DNA of 64,000 nt from JADHUC01 sp964623055 (GCA_964623055.1 CAZURK010000025.1:18792-82791); one strand, 5' to 3'; shown: positions 1-8,623, counted from the first letter of the stretch. Numbers and translations are program-made. Notes: generated from the sequence alone by a model not told the origin.

Positions 1-2457
1 CAGGAGCGTCACGCGCACCCCTTCCTCTTCAAGCGACTGTCGCGCCTCGGCGTAGAACGGCAATAAGGCCCAGTGGGCGGCCACGTCCTCAAGTCGCTCA
101 ACCTTCTCGCCGCTCAGGGCGGTGATCCGGTCGCCGGCCCGGAGGCCAGCCTTCTCCGCCGCACTGCCGGGGAGAACCCGAACCTCGATCGAGTCTCTCC
201 GTGTGTTGGGCACGATCCCTATTCGTCTTGCCAGCGCCGTCAGGTTCTGCACGTTGTGCGCTGCCGCGGGATTCCGCCAGGGGCGTCGGGAGGCTTGCTC
301 CTTCCTGTCCCAGTCGTTGAGCGACAGGGCACCTGGAATCTCCGGGGGCGAATCCACTTCCACGGCCGACAGGTCGGCACGGATCACGCGATATTCTGCC
401 TTCCCTTCCGGCCTGTACCAGAATATGGGCGTGTCCGTGGTGTCCGCCTTCACCCCTTTGCCCGCGTAATGGGCGTCAGCCTCGGTCGGTAGATGGACGA
501 CAAATCGAAGGCCGTCGTTGACTCGAGAGTTGAACTCGCTCAAGTCGTCCAACTGCTGGGCGGTGGGCGTGTCGCCCAAGGCTCGTCGCTTCCTGGCCAC
601 CAGATCCCTCGTGGAACTCGTGTCCAGCGTATCGGGAAAGGTGCCCTGGTTGTGTTCCCGGTATTGGCGAAACGTCTCGATCAGATCAATTTCCTGGCAC
701 GGGGCCGGCTCCTTTGGACATGGTCGCACGGTGACGGTGCAGTCGGCCGGCGGATCGAGGCTGAACAGCGACTCGTCCAACGCCACGTTGTACACGAAGT
801 CAGTCTCGATCGACATCATGTCCGGGTACATCTGATCCACAAATTCGATTTGAATCGGCAGGAGGCTATCCGGATCGACCCAGATCGTATGGATACTCCA
901 ACCGTTGATAAATCGGTATCCCACCGCCGTTCGCCCGCCAATTTCACTTTCGCCGAGCATTTGACGCTGCTTCCAACTGGACGCGTATTCGGCATCGGTC
1001 AGCTTTCGCCGAATCGCCTCGAAGTAGCCCAGACATTGATAGTCTTCGGGAGCCTCGGTTATGGTGGCCTCCTTGTCTTCTGGGTAGAGGGAGAGGCGTT
1101 TCCCGTGGTTGGATATCTTCACAGTCTGGCCCGGCCCTTCCGTGCGAGTCAGATGACGTCCCAGCACCATATTTCGGATCGCGAACGCTGACCCATCCTG
1201 GAAAACGCACCAGGTCTTGTATTTGGCGTTTGTGGGGAGAGGAGGTAACGCCTCGCCCTTCCTCGACGTTCCTTGTGCCGACGAATCGGTGTCCCCGTCG
1301 ATTGACTTCTCAGCTTCTTTTGATGCTGCGGGAACGCCGATCTCGGACGCTGATTCGCCGTCCTGTGCAGGTGTGCGTAGCGCAGAAACCACGATTGCGC
1401 CAAAGCAGAGGCCGGCTAAGGCTACCCCCTGAAGGACACGCTTCGCAGGTGAGTGTCGACCATCCTTGGTCTCCAACATCTCAATTCTCCTCATGAGAAA
1501 GGTGGAAAAAGAGGAAACAAAGGCCAAAACCGGCAAGGACGTGATTTGCCGATCCTGGCGCAGAGCAATTCGGCTTAGCGCGGCAAGGTAATTCGCGCGA
1601 CCACCGACAAGCCGGGCGGCGGCCGCATCGGCAGCCGCTTCTTGCGCGAGGAAGAACCTCGTCCCCAACCAACGCACGAGCGGATGGTAGAAGTAGAGAA
1701 CCATCGTGACACGGGCGATCAGCCCCGTCAGGTAGTCATTCGATCGGACGTGCATCACCTCGTGGGCAATGACCGTTCTCAGCTCTTGATCGCTCCACTG
1801 CTGCCAGTCGGCGGCGACGACCAGCGCCGGCCGGCGCCACCCGACTGTCGCCGCGCTCGCGATTTCCGCCGAAACTCGCAGTTCGACAGGCCGGCAGCCG
1901 ATCGAGCGACGAATCTCCTCGGCTAGCTCTACAAACGTGGCATCATCGACTTTCCTGGCCCGCGTTAGCATTCGACGCGTCGACCAAAGCCCCAGGACCA
2001 AGCGAATGCCGGCGATGAAGCCGCCGGCCAGTAGGAGGACCCCAAGAACCGTTCCCCACCGAAACACGACGGTAGCCGGCGGGGACGGCGCAGGTTCGCT
2101 GGGATCAAGTGGTATCACAGATCCGGACGTGGGCTCAACATTGCCTGTCCAGGACACATCGGGGATGCCGATCAACGGTTCTGTTTCTGGAACGACCGTG
2201 TGTGGCACAGCCGACGGCGGCTCGACGCTCGGGGCAACGGCTGTTTCCTCGGGCCAGACATCCAACGACCAGAATCCCGGCAGCGGCAAACCGGCCGCTG
2301 CGGTCAGACCGAGCAACAGGAGCACCGTGACTCCTAGAAACCGCCTGGCCATCGCCGGTTGACGACGCGCAATCATCAGATACGCGATCCCCGACATCAC
2401 GGACAACAGCGTGATCTGAACGACCAGCAGCCCGTACGTGGCCTCCCAACCACTCAT
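1..2457 (-). CDS. M56-family (BlaR1-like) membrane metallopeptidase with C-terminal PDZ domain, partial
   Basis: The frame is open from an ATG at 2457 to the window edge (819 codons seen, no stop), so the C-terminus is missing. Seen: hydrophobic segments near residues 6-28, 38-58, 125-150 and 340-360, and the zinc motif HEVMH at residues 232-236 (1764-1750), followed by a YFYHPLVRW stretch and a QEAAAD segment of the kind that supplies the third zinc ligand in M56. Residues ~755-815 (about 190-10) read as a PDZ domain (VLPGSAAEKAGLRAGDRI). Family knowledge: M56 proteins are integral-membrane peptidases that cleave a partner BlaI repressor. The start overlaps the stop of the BlaI gene by ATGA, so the two are translationally coupled. 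There is no penicillin-binding sensor domain; the region after the last membrane segment instead resembles planctomycete secreted domains plus PDZ, so the inducer is unlikely to be a beta-lactam. The family call is secure; function is inferred. Confidence 0.88.
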   Translation of the reverse strand, partial: MSGWEATYGLLVVQITLLSVMSGIAYLMIARRQPAMARRFLGVTVLLLLGLTAAAGLPLPGFWSLDVWPEETAVAPSVEPPSAVPHTVVPETEPLIGIPDVSWTGNVEPTSGSVIPLDPSEPAPSPPATVVFRWGTVLGVLLLAGGFIAGIRLVLGLWSTRRMLTRARKVDDATFVELAEEIRRSIGCRPVELRVSAEIASAATVGWRRPALVVAADWQQWSDQELRTVIAHEVMHVRSNDYLTGLIARVTMVLYFYHPLVRWLGTRFFLAQEAAADAAAARLVGGRANYLAALSRIALRQDRQITSLPVLAFVSSFSTFLMRRIEMLETKDGRHSPAKRVLQGVALAGLCFGAIVVSALRTPAQDGESASEIGVPAASKEAEKSIDGDTDSSAQGTSRKGEALPPLPTNAKYKTWCVFQDGSAFAIRNMVLGRHLTRTEGPGQTVKISNHGKRLSLYPEDKEATITEAPEDYQCLGYFEAIRRKLTDAEYASSWKQRQMLGESEIGGRTAVGYRFINGWSIHTIWVDPDSLLPIQIEFVDQMYPDMMSIETDFVYNVALDESLFSLDPPADCTVTVRPCPKEPAPCQEIDLIETFRQYREHNQGTFPDTLDTSSTRDLVARKRRALGDTPTAQQLDDLSEFNSRVNDGLRFVVHLPTEADAHYAGKGVKADTTDTPIFWYRPEGKAEYRVIRADLSAVEVDSPPEIPGALSLNDWDRKEQASRRPWRNPAAAHNVQNLTALARRIGIVPNTRRDSIEVRVLPGSAAEKAGLRAGDRITALSGEKVERLEDVAAHWALLPFYAEARQSLEEEGVRVTLL

Positions 2458-2837
2458 TTGTCATGCTCCTTCAAGATACGTTCCAGGACACGGCGTTCGC
2501 TGGCCGTCAGCTTCTTCTGCTCCAAGAGCCGCACGAAGAGTTGTGCCCGCGAGCCGCCGAAAACTCGGTCGAGCAAGTCACCAAGCAAGTTAGACGACAC
2601 TTCCTCGAACGACCGGACGGCGCGGTATCGAAACGGACGTTCGGAGTTCGTTGGCTCAAGCAGCCCTTTTTCGTAGAGCAAACGTACCAGGTTCGCGATG
2701 GTAGGATACGCACGGTCGAGGCCTTCGGCGGCGAGCAGATCGCGCAGCTCGGCTGCTGTCGCCTCCCCGTGCCTCCAGAAAGCTTGCATCACTTCCAGTT
2801 CGCGCTCGGTAAGCTCTTTCGCAGGCGGACGTCCCAT
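2454..2837 (-). CDS. BlaI/MecI-family transcriptional repressor
   Basis: 127 residues, the usual length for the family. The N-terminal winged-helix region starts MGRPPAKELTERELEVMQAF and continues with the typical 'W..GEATAAELRDLL' and 'AYPTIANLVRLLYEKGLL' helices; the C-terminal half is the dimerisation helix region ending in RRVLERILKEHDK. BlaI proteins bind DNA as dimers and are cleaved or released when the partner M56 protease is activated. The gene overlaps the downstream M56 gene by ATGA. I found no good TACA-nn-TGTA operator in the 196-bp upstream gap, unlike the second BlaI at 58.5 kb; the nearest palindromes are listed separately. Targets beyond its own operon are unknown. Confidence 0.9.
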   Translation of the reverse strand: MGRPPAKELTERELEVMQAFWRHGEATAAELRDLLAAEGLDRAYPTIANLVRLLYEKGLLEPTNSERPFRYRAVRSFEEVSSNLLGDLLDRVFGGSRAQLFVRLLEQKKLTASERRVLERILKEHDK

Positions 2838-2884
2838 CGGATCGGCAGTCCTTCGAGTCGGTCAGCGAATTTTGGTATTTCAAA

Positions 2885-2898
2885 TTTGCTTTTGCAAA
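2885..2898. promoter_or_regulatory. Candidate operator: short AT-rich inverted repeat upstream of BlaI
   Basis: TTTGC-TTTT-GCAAA, 5-bp perfect arms, lies 48 bp upstream of the BlaI start in an AT-rich stretch of the 2838-3033 gap. It is well placed to be an operator but does not match the TACA/TGTA BlaI consensus. A second palindrome, GTGTCGACAC (3013-3022), lies in the same gap close to the end of the LOG gene. Position is the only support. Confidence 0.25.
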
Positions 2899-3033
2899 AT
2901 ATCGTCCAACGCGGTCTCTGTCAACACTGATTTTCTTCGACCGAGAGAGAAGAAACGGTGTCACGTCAGAGCGCAGCGAGCCTGCTGGCCACCGCAATTC
3001 CGCAGCAACCAAGTGTCGACACATTTGGCAACT

Positions 3034-3648
3034 TTATCGTCCGGCCCCTTTCTTCACTGAACGCCTTAGCTCAGCGGCGCGGACTCCAACCCATTTCTCA
3101 ATTCTTGGAGGCTCGTATTTGGCTGCCTGCTCCAGCAGATCCTCTGGGTCGTCAGACACAAGGAGCATCTGGCGGTGTGCTTGTTTCACAAACCCCTCTG
3201 ATACTGCATTGTCTATGAATAAAAGAAACTGGTCGAAATAGCCTCCTACGTTGATTAGTCCACACGGCTTAAAATGTAGGCCAAGCTGTGCCCATGTAAG
3301 AATCTCAGAGACCTCCTCAAGCGTCCCAAGACCACCTGGCAGAGCAATGAAAGCATCAGAAAGGTCGAACATCATCTTCTTTCGCTCGTGCATGGAGCCA
3401 ACGACATGCAATTCGGTAAGCCCTTGGTGCGACACCTTGTGAGCAAATGATTCAGGAATGACACCGCGAACGACGCCACCCGACTTCAATACGGTGTCAG
3501 CGACTTCGCCCATTAAGCCCACATCTGCTCCGCCATAGACTAACTCATAATCACGCTCAAATATCGCTTCACCAAGTTTCCGAGCCATCGACATGTAGCA
3601 CTCGTTAAATCCGGGACTTGATCCACAGTTCACGCAGATTCGTTCCAT
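3034..3648 (-). CDS. LOG family protein (TIGR00730-type, lysine-decarboxylase fold)
   Basis: 204 residues. The start is the ATG at 3648, preceded by AGGGATGATTG; a TTG one codon upstream is less likely. Seen: N-terminal VNCGSSPG Rossmann-type motif, YGGADVGLMG, and the diagnostic PGGLGTLEE segment near residue 105. The LOG family hydrolyses cytokinin riboside 5'-monophosphates or related nucleoside monophosphates to base plus ribose 5-phosphate; many bacterial members are annotated as lysine decarboxylase without evidence. It is the last gene of the minus-strand run that begins at 10121, 15 bp after the preceding GNAT gene. The C-terminal ~25 residues are basic and not conserved by my recollection. 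Substrate not determinable from sequence. Confidence 0.88.
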   Translation of the reverse strand: MERICVNCGSSPGFNECYMSMARKLGEAIFERDYELVYGGADVGLMGEVADTVLKSGGVVRGVIPESFAHKVSHQGLTELHVVGSMHERKKMMFDLSDAFIALPGGLGTLEEVSEILTWAQLGLHFKPCGLINVGGYFDQFLLFIDNAVSEGFVKQAHRQMLLVSDDPEDLLEQAAKYEPPRIEKWVGVRAAELRRSVKKGAGR

Positions 3649-3663
3649 CAATCATCCCTACTC

Positions 3664-4161
3664 TTACCAGTCGTTCGCAACACTCGCCAGTCTATCCTCA
3701 TCAAGGCGGCAAATTCGCCAATCATCGAAAACAGTCGCGCCCATTTTCTGGTAGAAATCGATCGCAGACTTGTTCCAATCAAGCACCATCCACTCAAAGC
3801 GTCCGCACTTGTGCTGAATTGCGACATCCGCCAAGTAAGCCATCAGAGCTTTGGCTACGCCTTTTCCACGAAAGTCCGGGCTGACGAACAGGTCATCCAG
3901 CCAGAGACCTCGCTTACCAACCATAGATGCAAAGGTGAAAAAATATATAGCATAGGCAGCAGGCCTGCCATCGACATAAGCAAGCAATGTGTGCGCTGCT
4001 GGAAGCTCGCCAAAGAGCGACTCCTTCAGAAGTTCCTCTGTCGCAGTGACTTCAAGCTTCTCGAATTCGGCCATTGAGTGTATGAATGACAGGAGCAACG
4101 GAACGTCGTCGATGGTTCCTGCACGCACTTCAATTTCCAGATTAGTTACTGCGAGTTTCAT
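3664..4161 (-). CDS. GNAT-family N-acetyltransferase (diamine/SSAT-like)
   Basis: 165 residues from the ATG at 4161, chosen because GGGGAG lies 9 bp upstream; the open frame extends further but the extension is low-complexity. Seen: N-terminal EVRAGTIDDVPLLLSFI (GNAT beta1-alpha1), central LDDLFVSPDFRGKGVAKAL (acetyl-CoA pyrophosphate loop, R/Q-x-x-G-x-G/A) and C-terminal WNKSAIDFYQKMGA (the usual 'N..A..FY.k.Ga' segment). This pattern resembles spermidine/diamine acetyltransferases. It overlaps the upstream GNAT gene by 20 bp, so the two are probably translationally coupled. The acceptor amine is unknown; antibiotic or polyamine modification are both possible. Confidence 0.85.
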   Translation of the reverse strand: MKLAVTNLEIEVRAGTIDDVPLLLSFIHSMAEFEKLEVTATEELLKESLFGELPAAHTLLAYVDGRPAAYAIYFFTFASMVGKRGLWLDDLFVSPDFRGKGVAKALMAYLADVAIQHKCGRFEWMVLDWNKSAIDFYQKMGATVFDDWRICRLDEDRLASVANDW

Positions 4162-4729
4162 TCTTTGATCTCCCCGCGGCTCGATTCGGACTTGCAGGCA
4201 ACCATTCTCCTCTTTCGAGTCGGTGATACAGCACATCCATGTCGTAGTAGCGGTCTTCTCGAACGAACTTGAATCCGAGCTTGCTCATGACTCGAAGAGA
4301 GGCACTATTCTCAGGTACTGCAATCGCCGCGATGAATTCGAGAGCGAGTCGACGGAAGCCGAGATCCAGGCAGGCAACCGAGGCCTCTGTAGCGATCCCC
4401 TTTCCCCAATGAGGCTTGGCAATCACGTACCCCAACTCGACCTCCTGGGTCCCGTCCAAGTGCCAAAGTCCGACTCTCCCGACGAATTGGCCGTCCGTCT
4501 TCTGCTCGACAGCCCACAACGTGAATCCTGTCTTCGCATACTGCTGGGCGAAGTCCTGAATATGCTTTTCTGCCTGCTCGCGAGTCCGCGTACCTCGCAT
4601 GTAGCGCATGACTTCCGGATCTGAATAGAGCAGGTAGAGCTGTTCCACGTCCGACTGCTCGAACAGCCGAAGTTGTAGACGATTCGTTTCGATGATTGGC
4701 GAGCCGTCTGCGATGCCCACGTCACTCAC
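4142..4729 (-). CDS. GNAT-family N-acetyltransferase (RimJ/RimL-like)
   Basis: 195 residues, GTG start at 4729 that overlaps the last codons of the adenosine deaminase gene by 8 bp. Seen: IIETNRLQLRLFEQSD (typical RimJ/RimL start), FVGRVGLW, ELGYVIAKPHWGKGIATEA (acetyl-CoA loop Q/R-x-x-G-x-A in the form HWGKGIA) and ENSASLRVMSKLGF. The RimJ/RimL branch acetylates N-terminal amines of ribosomal proteins or, in related enzymes, small molecules. The C-terminal ~25 residues are hydrophilic and overlap the next GNAT gene. The role in this gene run is unknown. Confidence 0.85.
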   Translation of the reverse strand: MSDVGIADGSPIIETNRLQLRLFEQSDVEQLYLLYSDPEVMRYMRGTRTREQAEKHIQDFAQQYAKTGFTLWAVEQKTDGQFVGRVGLWHLDGTQEVELGYVIAKPHWGKGIATEASVACLDLGFRRLALEFIAAIAVPENSASLRVMSKLGFKFVREDRYYDMDVLYHRLERGEWLPASPNRAAGRSKNETRSN

Positions 4730-5723
4730 TTACCCACGAAGGATCTTTCGTGAAGCTCTGTTGAAGTGATTGCTTCCGGTCGACCGGCAACCAAGAGGAC
4801 TCTATTGCCGCCAGTATCAACCTGCAAATCTCTCGTTTTGAGAAACCACATTCTTCTACGAGCGATCGGTATTCGCTCGCCAGAGACGTGCCGAACATCT
4901 TGGGGTCATCCGTATTGACAGTCACCGCGACGCCCCGCTCGAAATACTGCCGGATTGGATGATTGGCAAGCTTGTCCACAACGCCGGTGCGCACGTTGGA
5001 TACAGGACACATTTCCAAGGGAATTTGCATCTCCGTAAGGTATTCCACCAATGACGGATCCTCGTGGGCACGCGTTCCATGTCCGATTCGTTCCACTTGG
5101 AGACGGTCAATCGCTCCCCAGATACTCCTGGCTCCGGCGGCTTCACCCGCATGGGCATTCGTGTGAAAGCCCAGACGCCGAGCTTCCCGATATACCGGCT
5201 CGAACGGCTCGGGAGGGAACTTCCTTTCCGAGCCGCCGATTCCAATCCCGATCACACCTTGATCCTTGACTTCCTTCAGTTTCGCCAGCGTCCTGGCTTC
5301 CGCTTTCGGCCCGTAATTCCGGACAAGGTCAGCGATCAGGGCAATCGTGATTCCCGTAGCGCGGTCCAGCCCGACTCGAACCGCCTCGGCCAGTCTTTGG
5401 ACCGCAAGTCCGTGACGAACGAAGAGTGATGGCGAAAAGAACATTTCCGCATACCGAATGCTCTGGGCCGCCAGGTCTTGTGCCGTCACTTTGGCAATAT
5501 ACGTGAAGTCTTCATACTCGCGGAGGAATCGATTCTTCCAGGACCATGTCTTGATGAAGTGCGAAAAATTCCGGTACTCAAAACGCCGCTTGAGCGCCTC
5601 AATATCCGGCACGGAAGGATCCCCGCCATACTTCCGAATCAGCTCCCAAAGCGCCGCATGCGGAATCGCACCTTCGAGATGAACGTGGAGTTCGACTTTC
5701 GGCAGACTTTCAAACCACGACAT
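4722..5723 (-). CDS. add: Adenosine deaminase
   Basis: 333 residues from the ATG at 5723, with GGGAG 8 bp upstream; a GTG five codons earlier is possible but has no better ribosome site. All metal and catalytic motifs are present: HVH at residues 13-15 (ELHVHLEG), HAGEAAG with the proton-donor Glu, the ERIGHGTRAHED segment with the catalytic His, and NTDDPKMFGTSL with the paired Asp. It converts adenosine (or deoxyadenosine) to inosine in the cytoplasm; a subset of this family deaminates adenine or other 6-aminopurine derivatives, and the motifs alone do not separate these. It lies between a cupin gene and a GNAT gene in the 13-gene minus-strand run. Confidence 0.9.
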   Translation of the reverse strand: MSWFESLPKVELHVHLEGAIPHAALWELIRKYGGDPSVPDIEALKRRFEYRNFSHFIKTWSWKNRFLREYEDFTYIAKVTAQDLAAQSIRYAEMFFSPSLFVRHGLAVQRLAEAVRVGLDRATGITIALIADLVRNYGPKAEARTLAKLKEVKDQGVIGIGIGGSERKFPPEPFEPVYREARRLGFHTNAHAGEAAGARSIWGAIDRLQVERIGHGTRAHEDPSLVEYLTEMQIPLEMCPVSNVRTGVVDKLANHPIRQYFERGVAVTVNTDDPKMFGTSLASEYRSLVEECGFSKREICRLILAAIESSWLPVDRKQSLQQSFTKDPSWVSE

Positions 5724-5740
5724 CCGTGCAACTCCCACTA

Positions 5741-6100
5741 TTACACGCGCCCCGGATCAGCCACCGTCCTTTCGCCGCCGACATCGCCGGTGTTGAGGGT
5801 GCCGGCCGGTTCGAACAGAAGGACGTGGACTTCTTCGTCGGCCTTCGGGCAATGCTCAACGCCACGAGGAACGATCACGAACTCATCTTCCTCGACGGTC
5901 ACCGTCCGGTCGCGAAACTGCATGTCGAAAGCCCCGGACACTACCAGAAAAAGCTCGTCCTCCGCCTCGTGCTTGTGCCAGACGAACTCGCCCTGGAACT
6001 TGGCCAGGCGAACCTGCTGGCCGTTAAGTTCACCTACGATCTTTGGGTCCCAATGCGTGTCGATGAGCTGAAGCTTCTGTTTCAGGTTGACTTTTTCCAT
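5741..6100 (-). CDS. Cupin-domain protein
   Basis: 119 residues, a single-domain cupin. Metal-binding motif 1 is seen as FVWHKHEAEDELFLVVSG (H-x-H-x5-E pattern, with Gly after) and motif 2 as VPRGVEHCPKADEE (P-x-G-x-x-H). Small cupins of this kind bind a divalent metal and are often isomerases, dioxygenases or metal-bound sensors; no specific reaction can be assigned. It ends 17 bp before adenosine deaminase and starts 18 bp after a GNAT gene. It is one of three cupins in this gene run. Confidence 0.88.
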   Translation of the reverse strand: MEKVNLKQKLQLIDTHWDPKIVGELNGQQVRLAKFQGEFVWHKHEAEDELFLVVSGAFDMQFRDRTVTVEEDEFVIVPRGVEHCPKADEEVHVLLFEPAGTLNTGDVGGERTVADPGRV

Positions 6101-6118
6101 GGGAGAACCTTGCGCCGC

Positions 6119-6619
6119 TTACAAGAACTTCTCAATAAAGATTTCGTTCACGTATTTGTTGCCGATTCTCGCCTGTCTCTGCGCCGTTCCGACCACCCGA
6201 AATCCGAGGTTCAGGTAGAATTGTAGAGCCGCCGGATTGTCGGCCCGCACAAAAGTGAACAGCTTCTCGTATCCCTTGCCTAGGGCGCTCTCGAACGTCA
6301 CCTCGGCTAGACGCCTGCCGACGCCTCGTCGTCGGAAACCGAGATCGACGTATGTGGCAATCACTCCCACATGATCGAAAGCACGCGTGTAGGTGGCGTA
6401 CGGCTCTAGGTTCTGAAAGCCGACGGCTCTGTGGTCCTGGGAATCCTCCGCCACGTGGAACACGCCGCGCCGCGGAAAACTGCAGATGAACTCCCGCTCC
6501 GCCTCGACCGTGAACGGCGTATCGAGCGCGGAGTATGCGCCCGATTCAATGATCGGGTTCAGGATGCTGGCGATCGCCTCAGCGTCCTCGGGTCGGACTT
6601 CTCGAATCAGCAAGTCCAT
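6119..6619 (-). CDS. GNAT-family N-acetyltransferase (phosphinothricin/YncA-like)
   Basis: 166 residues from the ATG at 6619 (MDLLIREVRPEDAEAI); the longer open frame upstream overlaps a cupin gene and looks non-coding. The N-terminus 'IREVRPEDAEAIASILNPII' followed by a 'TPFTVEAE' segment, the acetyl-CoA loop DLGFRRRGVGRRLAE and the 'DNPAALQFYLNLGFRVVG' segment match the phosphinothricin/amino-acid N-acyltransferase (YncA/PAT) branch. Family members acetylate methionine sulfone, phosphinothricin or related amino acids. 17 bp separate it from the upstream cupin. Substrate unknown. Confidence 0.87.
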   Translation of the reverse strand: MDLLIREVRPEDAEAIASILNPIIESGAYSALDTPFTVEAEREFICSFPRRGVFHVAEDSQDHRAVGFQNLEPYATYTRAFDHVGVIATYVDLGFRRRGVGRRLAEVTFESALGKGYEKLFTFVRADNPAALQFYLNLGFRVVGTAQRQARIGNKYVNEIFIEKFL

Positions 6620-6636
6620 CGGATCGTTTCCCGCAT

Positions 6637-6987
6637 TCACGTCTGGGGCTCCTCCGGCCGATAGCGGTCCTTCTGGTTGAACAGCGTCAGGTCCTTGTAG
6701 CCCTTCTCGATTCTCGCGCTGTGCGGAACGTGTTTCGGGATGAAGTATGTGTCCCCCTTCGTCAGCACCCTCCGATCGCCGTCGATGGTCAATTCGATTC
6801 GGCCGTCGAGCACGACACCCCACTGTGCCTCGTGGGAGTGCTCAGGAACAGCGACGTCCTGGTCAAAGCTCATGAAGATGAACTGCTGACGCTCGCCTTG
6901 GAACAGATGGGACGACACGCCAGCGATCGGTAGTTCCGCTGAGGGCAAACTGGTAATGATATCTGGAAAGAAGGGCTCATCGGCCAT
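6637..6987 (-). CDS. Cupin-domain protein
   Basis: 116 residues, start at 6987 with AGGAG about 9 bp upstream. A cupin motif 1 is seen as VPEHSHEAQWGVVLDG (H-x-H-x4-Q: glutamine replaces the usual glutamate) and motif 2 as IPKHVPHSARIEKG. The gene overlaps the upstream GNAT gene by 11 bp. It probably binds a metal in the beta-barrel; no reaction can be assigned. Confidence 0.87.
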   Translation of the reverse strand: MADEPFFPDIITSLPSAELPIAGVSSHLFQGERQQFIFMSFDQDVAVPEHSHEAQWGVVLDGRIELTIDGDRRVLTKGDTYFIPKHVPHSARIEKGYKDLTLFNQKDRYRPEEPQT

Positions 6988-7423
6988 TGATCACGACTCC
7001 TGTTTTGACATTCTTGTACATCAAACCTAACCCCTCAAACATGAGCCAGCCCGTCTTGTCCCAGAAGCCTTTGCCCTCCTCATTCTCCGCAAACACGAAG
7101 ATATTGCATCTCGAAATCCCAGCCGCCGCCAACGCGGAGAGGCACGTGTCGACGAGCGCACTACCGATTCCCACGCCTCTGTGCGCAGGATCCACGGCGA
7201 GATGATGCAGATACCCACGTCTTCCGTCGTGCCCGCAAAGCACAGCGCCGACGAGCTCCCCTCGGTCCCGTGCGACGAAACTCAGGCGGGGGTTTCTGGC
7301 AAGGAAGCTCTCCATCCGCTCCGGAGTGTCCGCGTCGTCCAGACCGATCTCGGGCATTGCACTCCACAGTGCAACTGCCTCTTCGTAATCAGCCATCGAA
7401 AACTCAGTGATTGCGATACTCAT
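6977..7423 (-). CDS. GNAT-family N-acetyltransferase
   Basis: 148 residues, the standard size of a minimal GNAT. Seen: ITEFSMADYEEAVALWSAM (beta1-alpha1), LHHLAVDPAHRGVGIGSALVD (acetyl-CoA loop R-G-V-G-I-G) and the C-terminal NEEGKGFWDKTGW segment. Its overlap with the downstream cupin indicates one transcript. The fold is clear; the acceptor is not. Confidence 0.88.
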   Translation of the reverse strand: MSIAITEFSMADYEEAVALWSAMPEIGLDDADTPERMESFLARNPRLSFVARDRGELVGAVLCGHDGRRGYLHHLAVDPAHRGVGIGSALVDTCLSALAAAGISRCNIFVFAENEEGKGFWDKTGWLMFEGLGLMYKNVKTGVVINGR

Positions 7424-7492
7424 AGCGACCGCCGCTGTGGTAGCGAAACTCCTGATCAGGTTTCGAGAGATGCGGCCGGCATGTCGCGCGCG

Positions 7493-7858
7493 TCACACCT
7501 CTCTGGTCACAATTGGCTTCGAGAACAGCATCGCTGAACCGACCCCGATGCGGCGATGCGACTCATCCACGACCAACTCGTCGACGTGCCCCACCAAACC
7601 CTGTTGCCACAAGTTGTTCTTGATGTTCAAGGAACAGAAGCCTACCACCTCGTCATCCAGGACAGCGCATATGTACCGTTGGTTCGGTGACTGCAAACCA
7701 CGCTCGAAACATCGTCGCATATCTGCGGTGTTCACGTCGATATCAGGCCACAATTGGCCCAGCAACTGGCAGGTCCGACCAACGTCTGCAGCGGTGCAAG
7801 TGCGAATCTTCATGTGCGATTGTGCCGATTCCACAGCCGCGAGTTCGCTCCGGTTCAT
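7493..7858 (-). pseudogene. GNAT-family acetyltransferase, truncated, probably by frameshift
   Basis: 121 residues in the open frame. The ATG at 7858 overlaps the stop of the SnoaL-like gene (ATGA), which favours this start over the internal ATG at 7813. The GNAT core is intact through HVDELVVDESHRRIGVGSAM, which is the acetyl-CoA loop, but the frame then reads only a short FSKPIVTREV tail and stops, so the whole C-terminal half of the fold is missing. A different frame from about 7530 continues with AVLEANCDQRGVTRAT, which resembles the alpha-helix that should follow, and stays open to the start of the next gene. This looks like a single frameshift (mutation or sequence error); even repaired, the C-terminus is short. 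Confidence 0.6.
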
Positions 7859-8283
7859 CCGCTTGCCCCATCGCTCGATTGTGAAATACCGACCTCTTGC
7901 CTGAACTCGCTCAGGCCTTCCCTTTGCCCTGGCAGATCAACGTGTTCAATCCGGGTAATACGGCCATCGTCACCGACTTCGATGACCTGCTGGCATTCGA
8001 ACGCGAACTGCTTGTCATTGTGGGACAGATAATCTGTGAAATGGATCAGCGCAGCTTTGTCACCAGCCGCAGTCACCGTGCTCTGGTACTCGACTTCGTC
8101 GAACTCCCGTTCGGCAGAATCTCCACTCCTTCGGTACGCGTCAATGATGGCAGATGGCCCCTGATACACGCATCCGCGACACGTATACTCGCAGTTGTCA
8201 CCTATCATCGCTCGCACGGCTGGATAGTCTTCGGCGTCAAGCGATTGGGCAAATCGCTTTGCGGTCTCAACTGCTATGCTCAT
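7855..8283 (-). CDS. SnoaL-like / nuclear-transport-factor-2-fold protein
   Basis: 142 residues with the pattern of an NTF2-like fold: N-terminal helices ETAKRFAQSLDAEDYPAVRAMI, a GPSAIIDAYRRS segment, and alternating strands ending in RITRIEHVDLPGQREGL. Such proteins are ketosteroid-isomerase-like enzymes or ligand-binding domains. The start overlaps the end of the upstream cupin gene by 17 bp and the stop overlaps the next gene by ATGA. Function not assigned; the fold call is moderately secure. Confidence 0.72.
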   Translation of the reverse strand: MSIAVETAKRFAQSLDAEDYPAVRAMIGDNCEYTCRGCVYQGPSAIIDAYRRSGDSAEREFDEVEYQSTVTAAGDKAALIHFTDYLSHNDKQFAFECQQVIEVGDDGRITRIEHVDLPGQREGLSEFRQEVGISQSSDGASG

Positions 8284-8623
8284 GGTGTGACAATCTTCGT
8301 GTCAGAACCTGCACGTCCTCGATCGCAATCAAACGCACCACGTCCGTCAGGACCTTCACCTTATGCTTGCTGCACTCTCCCGCGGGAATGAAAATGCCGT
8401 CGCCGGCCGAGTACGGAACGACATGTCCGCCGAAATCAATCGCCATCTCTCCTTCCAGAATGTAGCCGATGTGCCCCTTTGTGCACCATTCAGGTTCCAC
8501 GAGATCCTTGGTGAATTCGACAAGACGCAACCTGCGTCCATCCCGCTGGTAAGCCTTAAAACGGCCCCCTGGCAACGGGGATTGCCATTCCAGCGTATCA
8601 AAGGCGATCCTGCATTCTTCCAT
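8267..8623 (-). CDS. Cupin-domain protein
   Basis: 118 residues from the ATG at 8623, chosen for the GGAGACAGTC upstream. The cupin core is seen as EPEWCTKGHIGYILEGEMAI and YSAGDGIFIPAGECSKHKVK. The first motif carries C-x-x-G-H-x-G-Y in place of the usual H-x-H, so metal binding may be altered. Third cupin of this run. Confidence 0.82.
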   Translation of the reverse strand: MEECRIAFDTLEWQSPLPGGRFKAYQRDGRRLRLVEFTKDLVEPEWCTKGHIGYILEGEMAIDFGGHVVPYSAGDGIFIPAGECSKHKVKVLTDVVRLIAIEDVQVLTRRLSHHEHSS

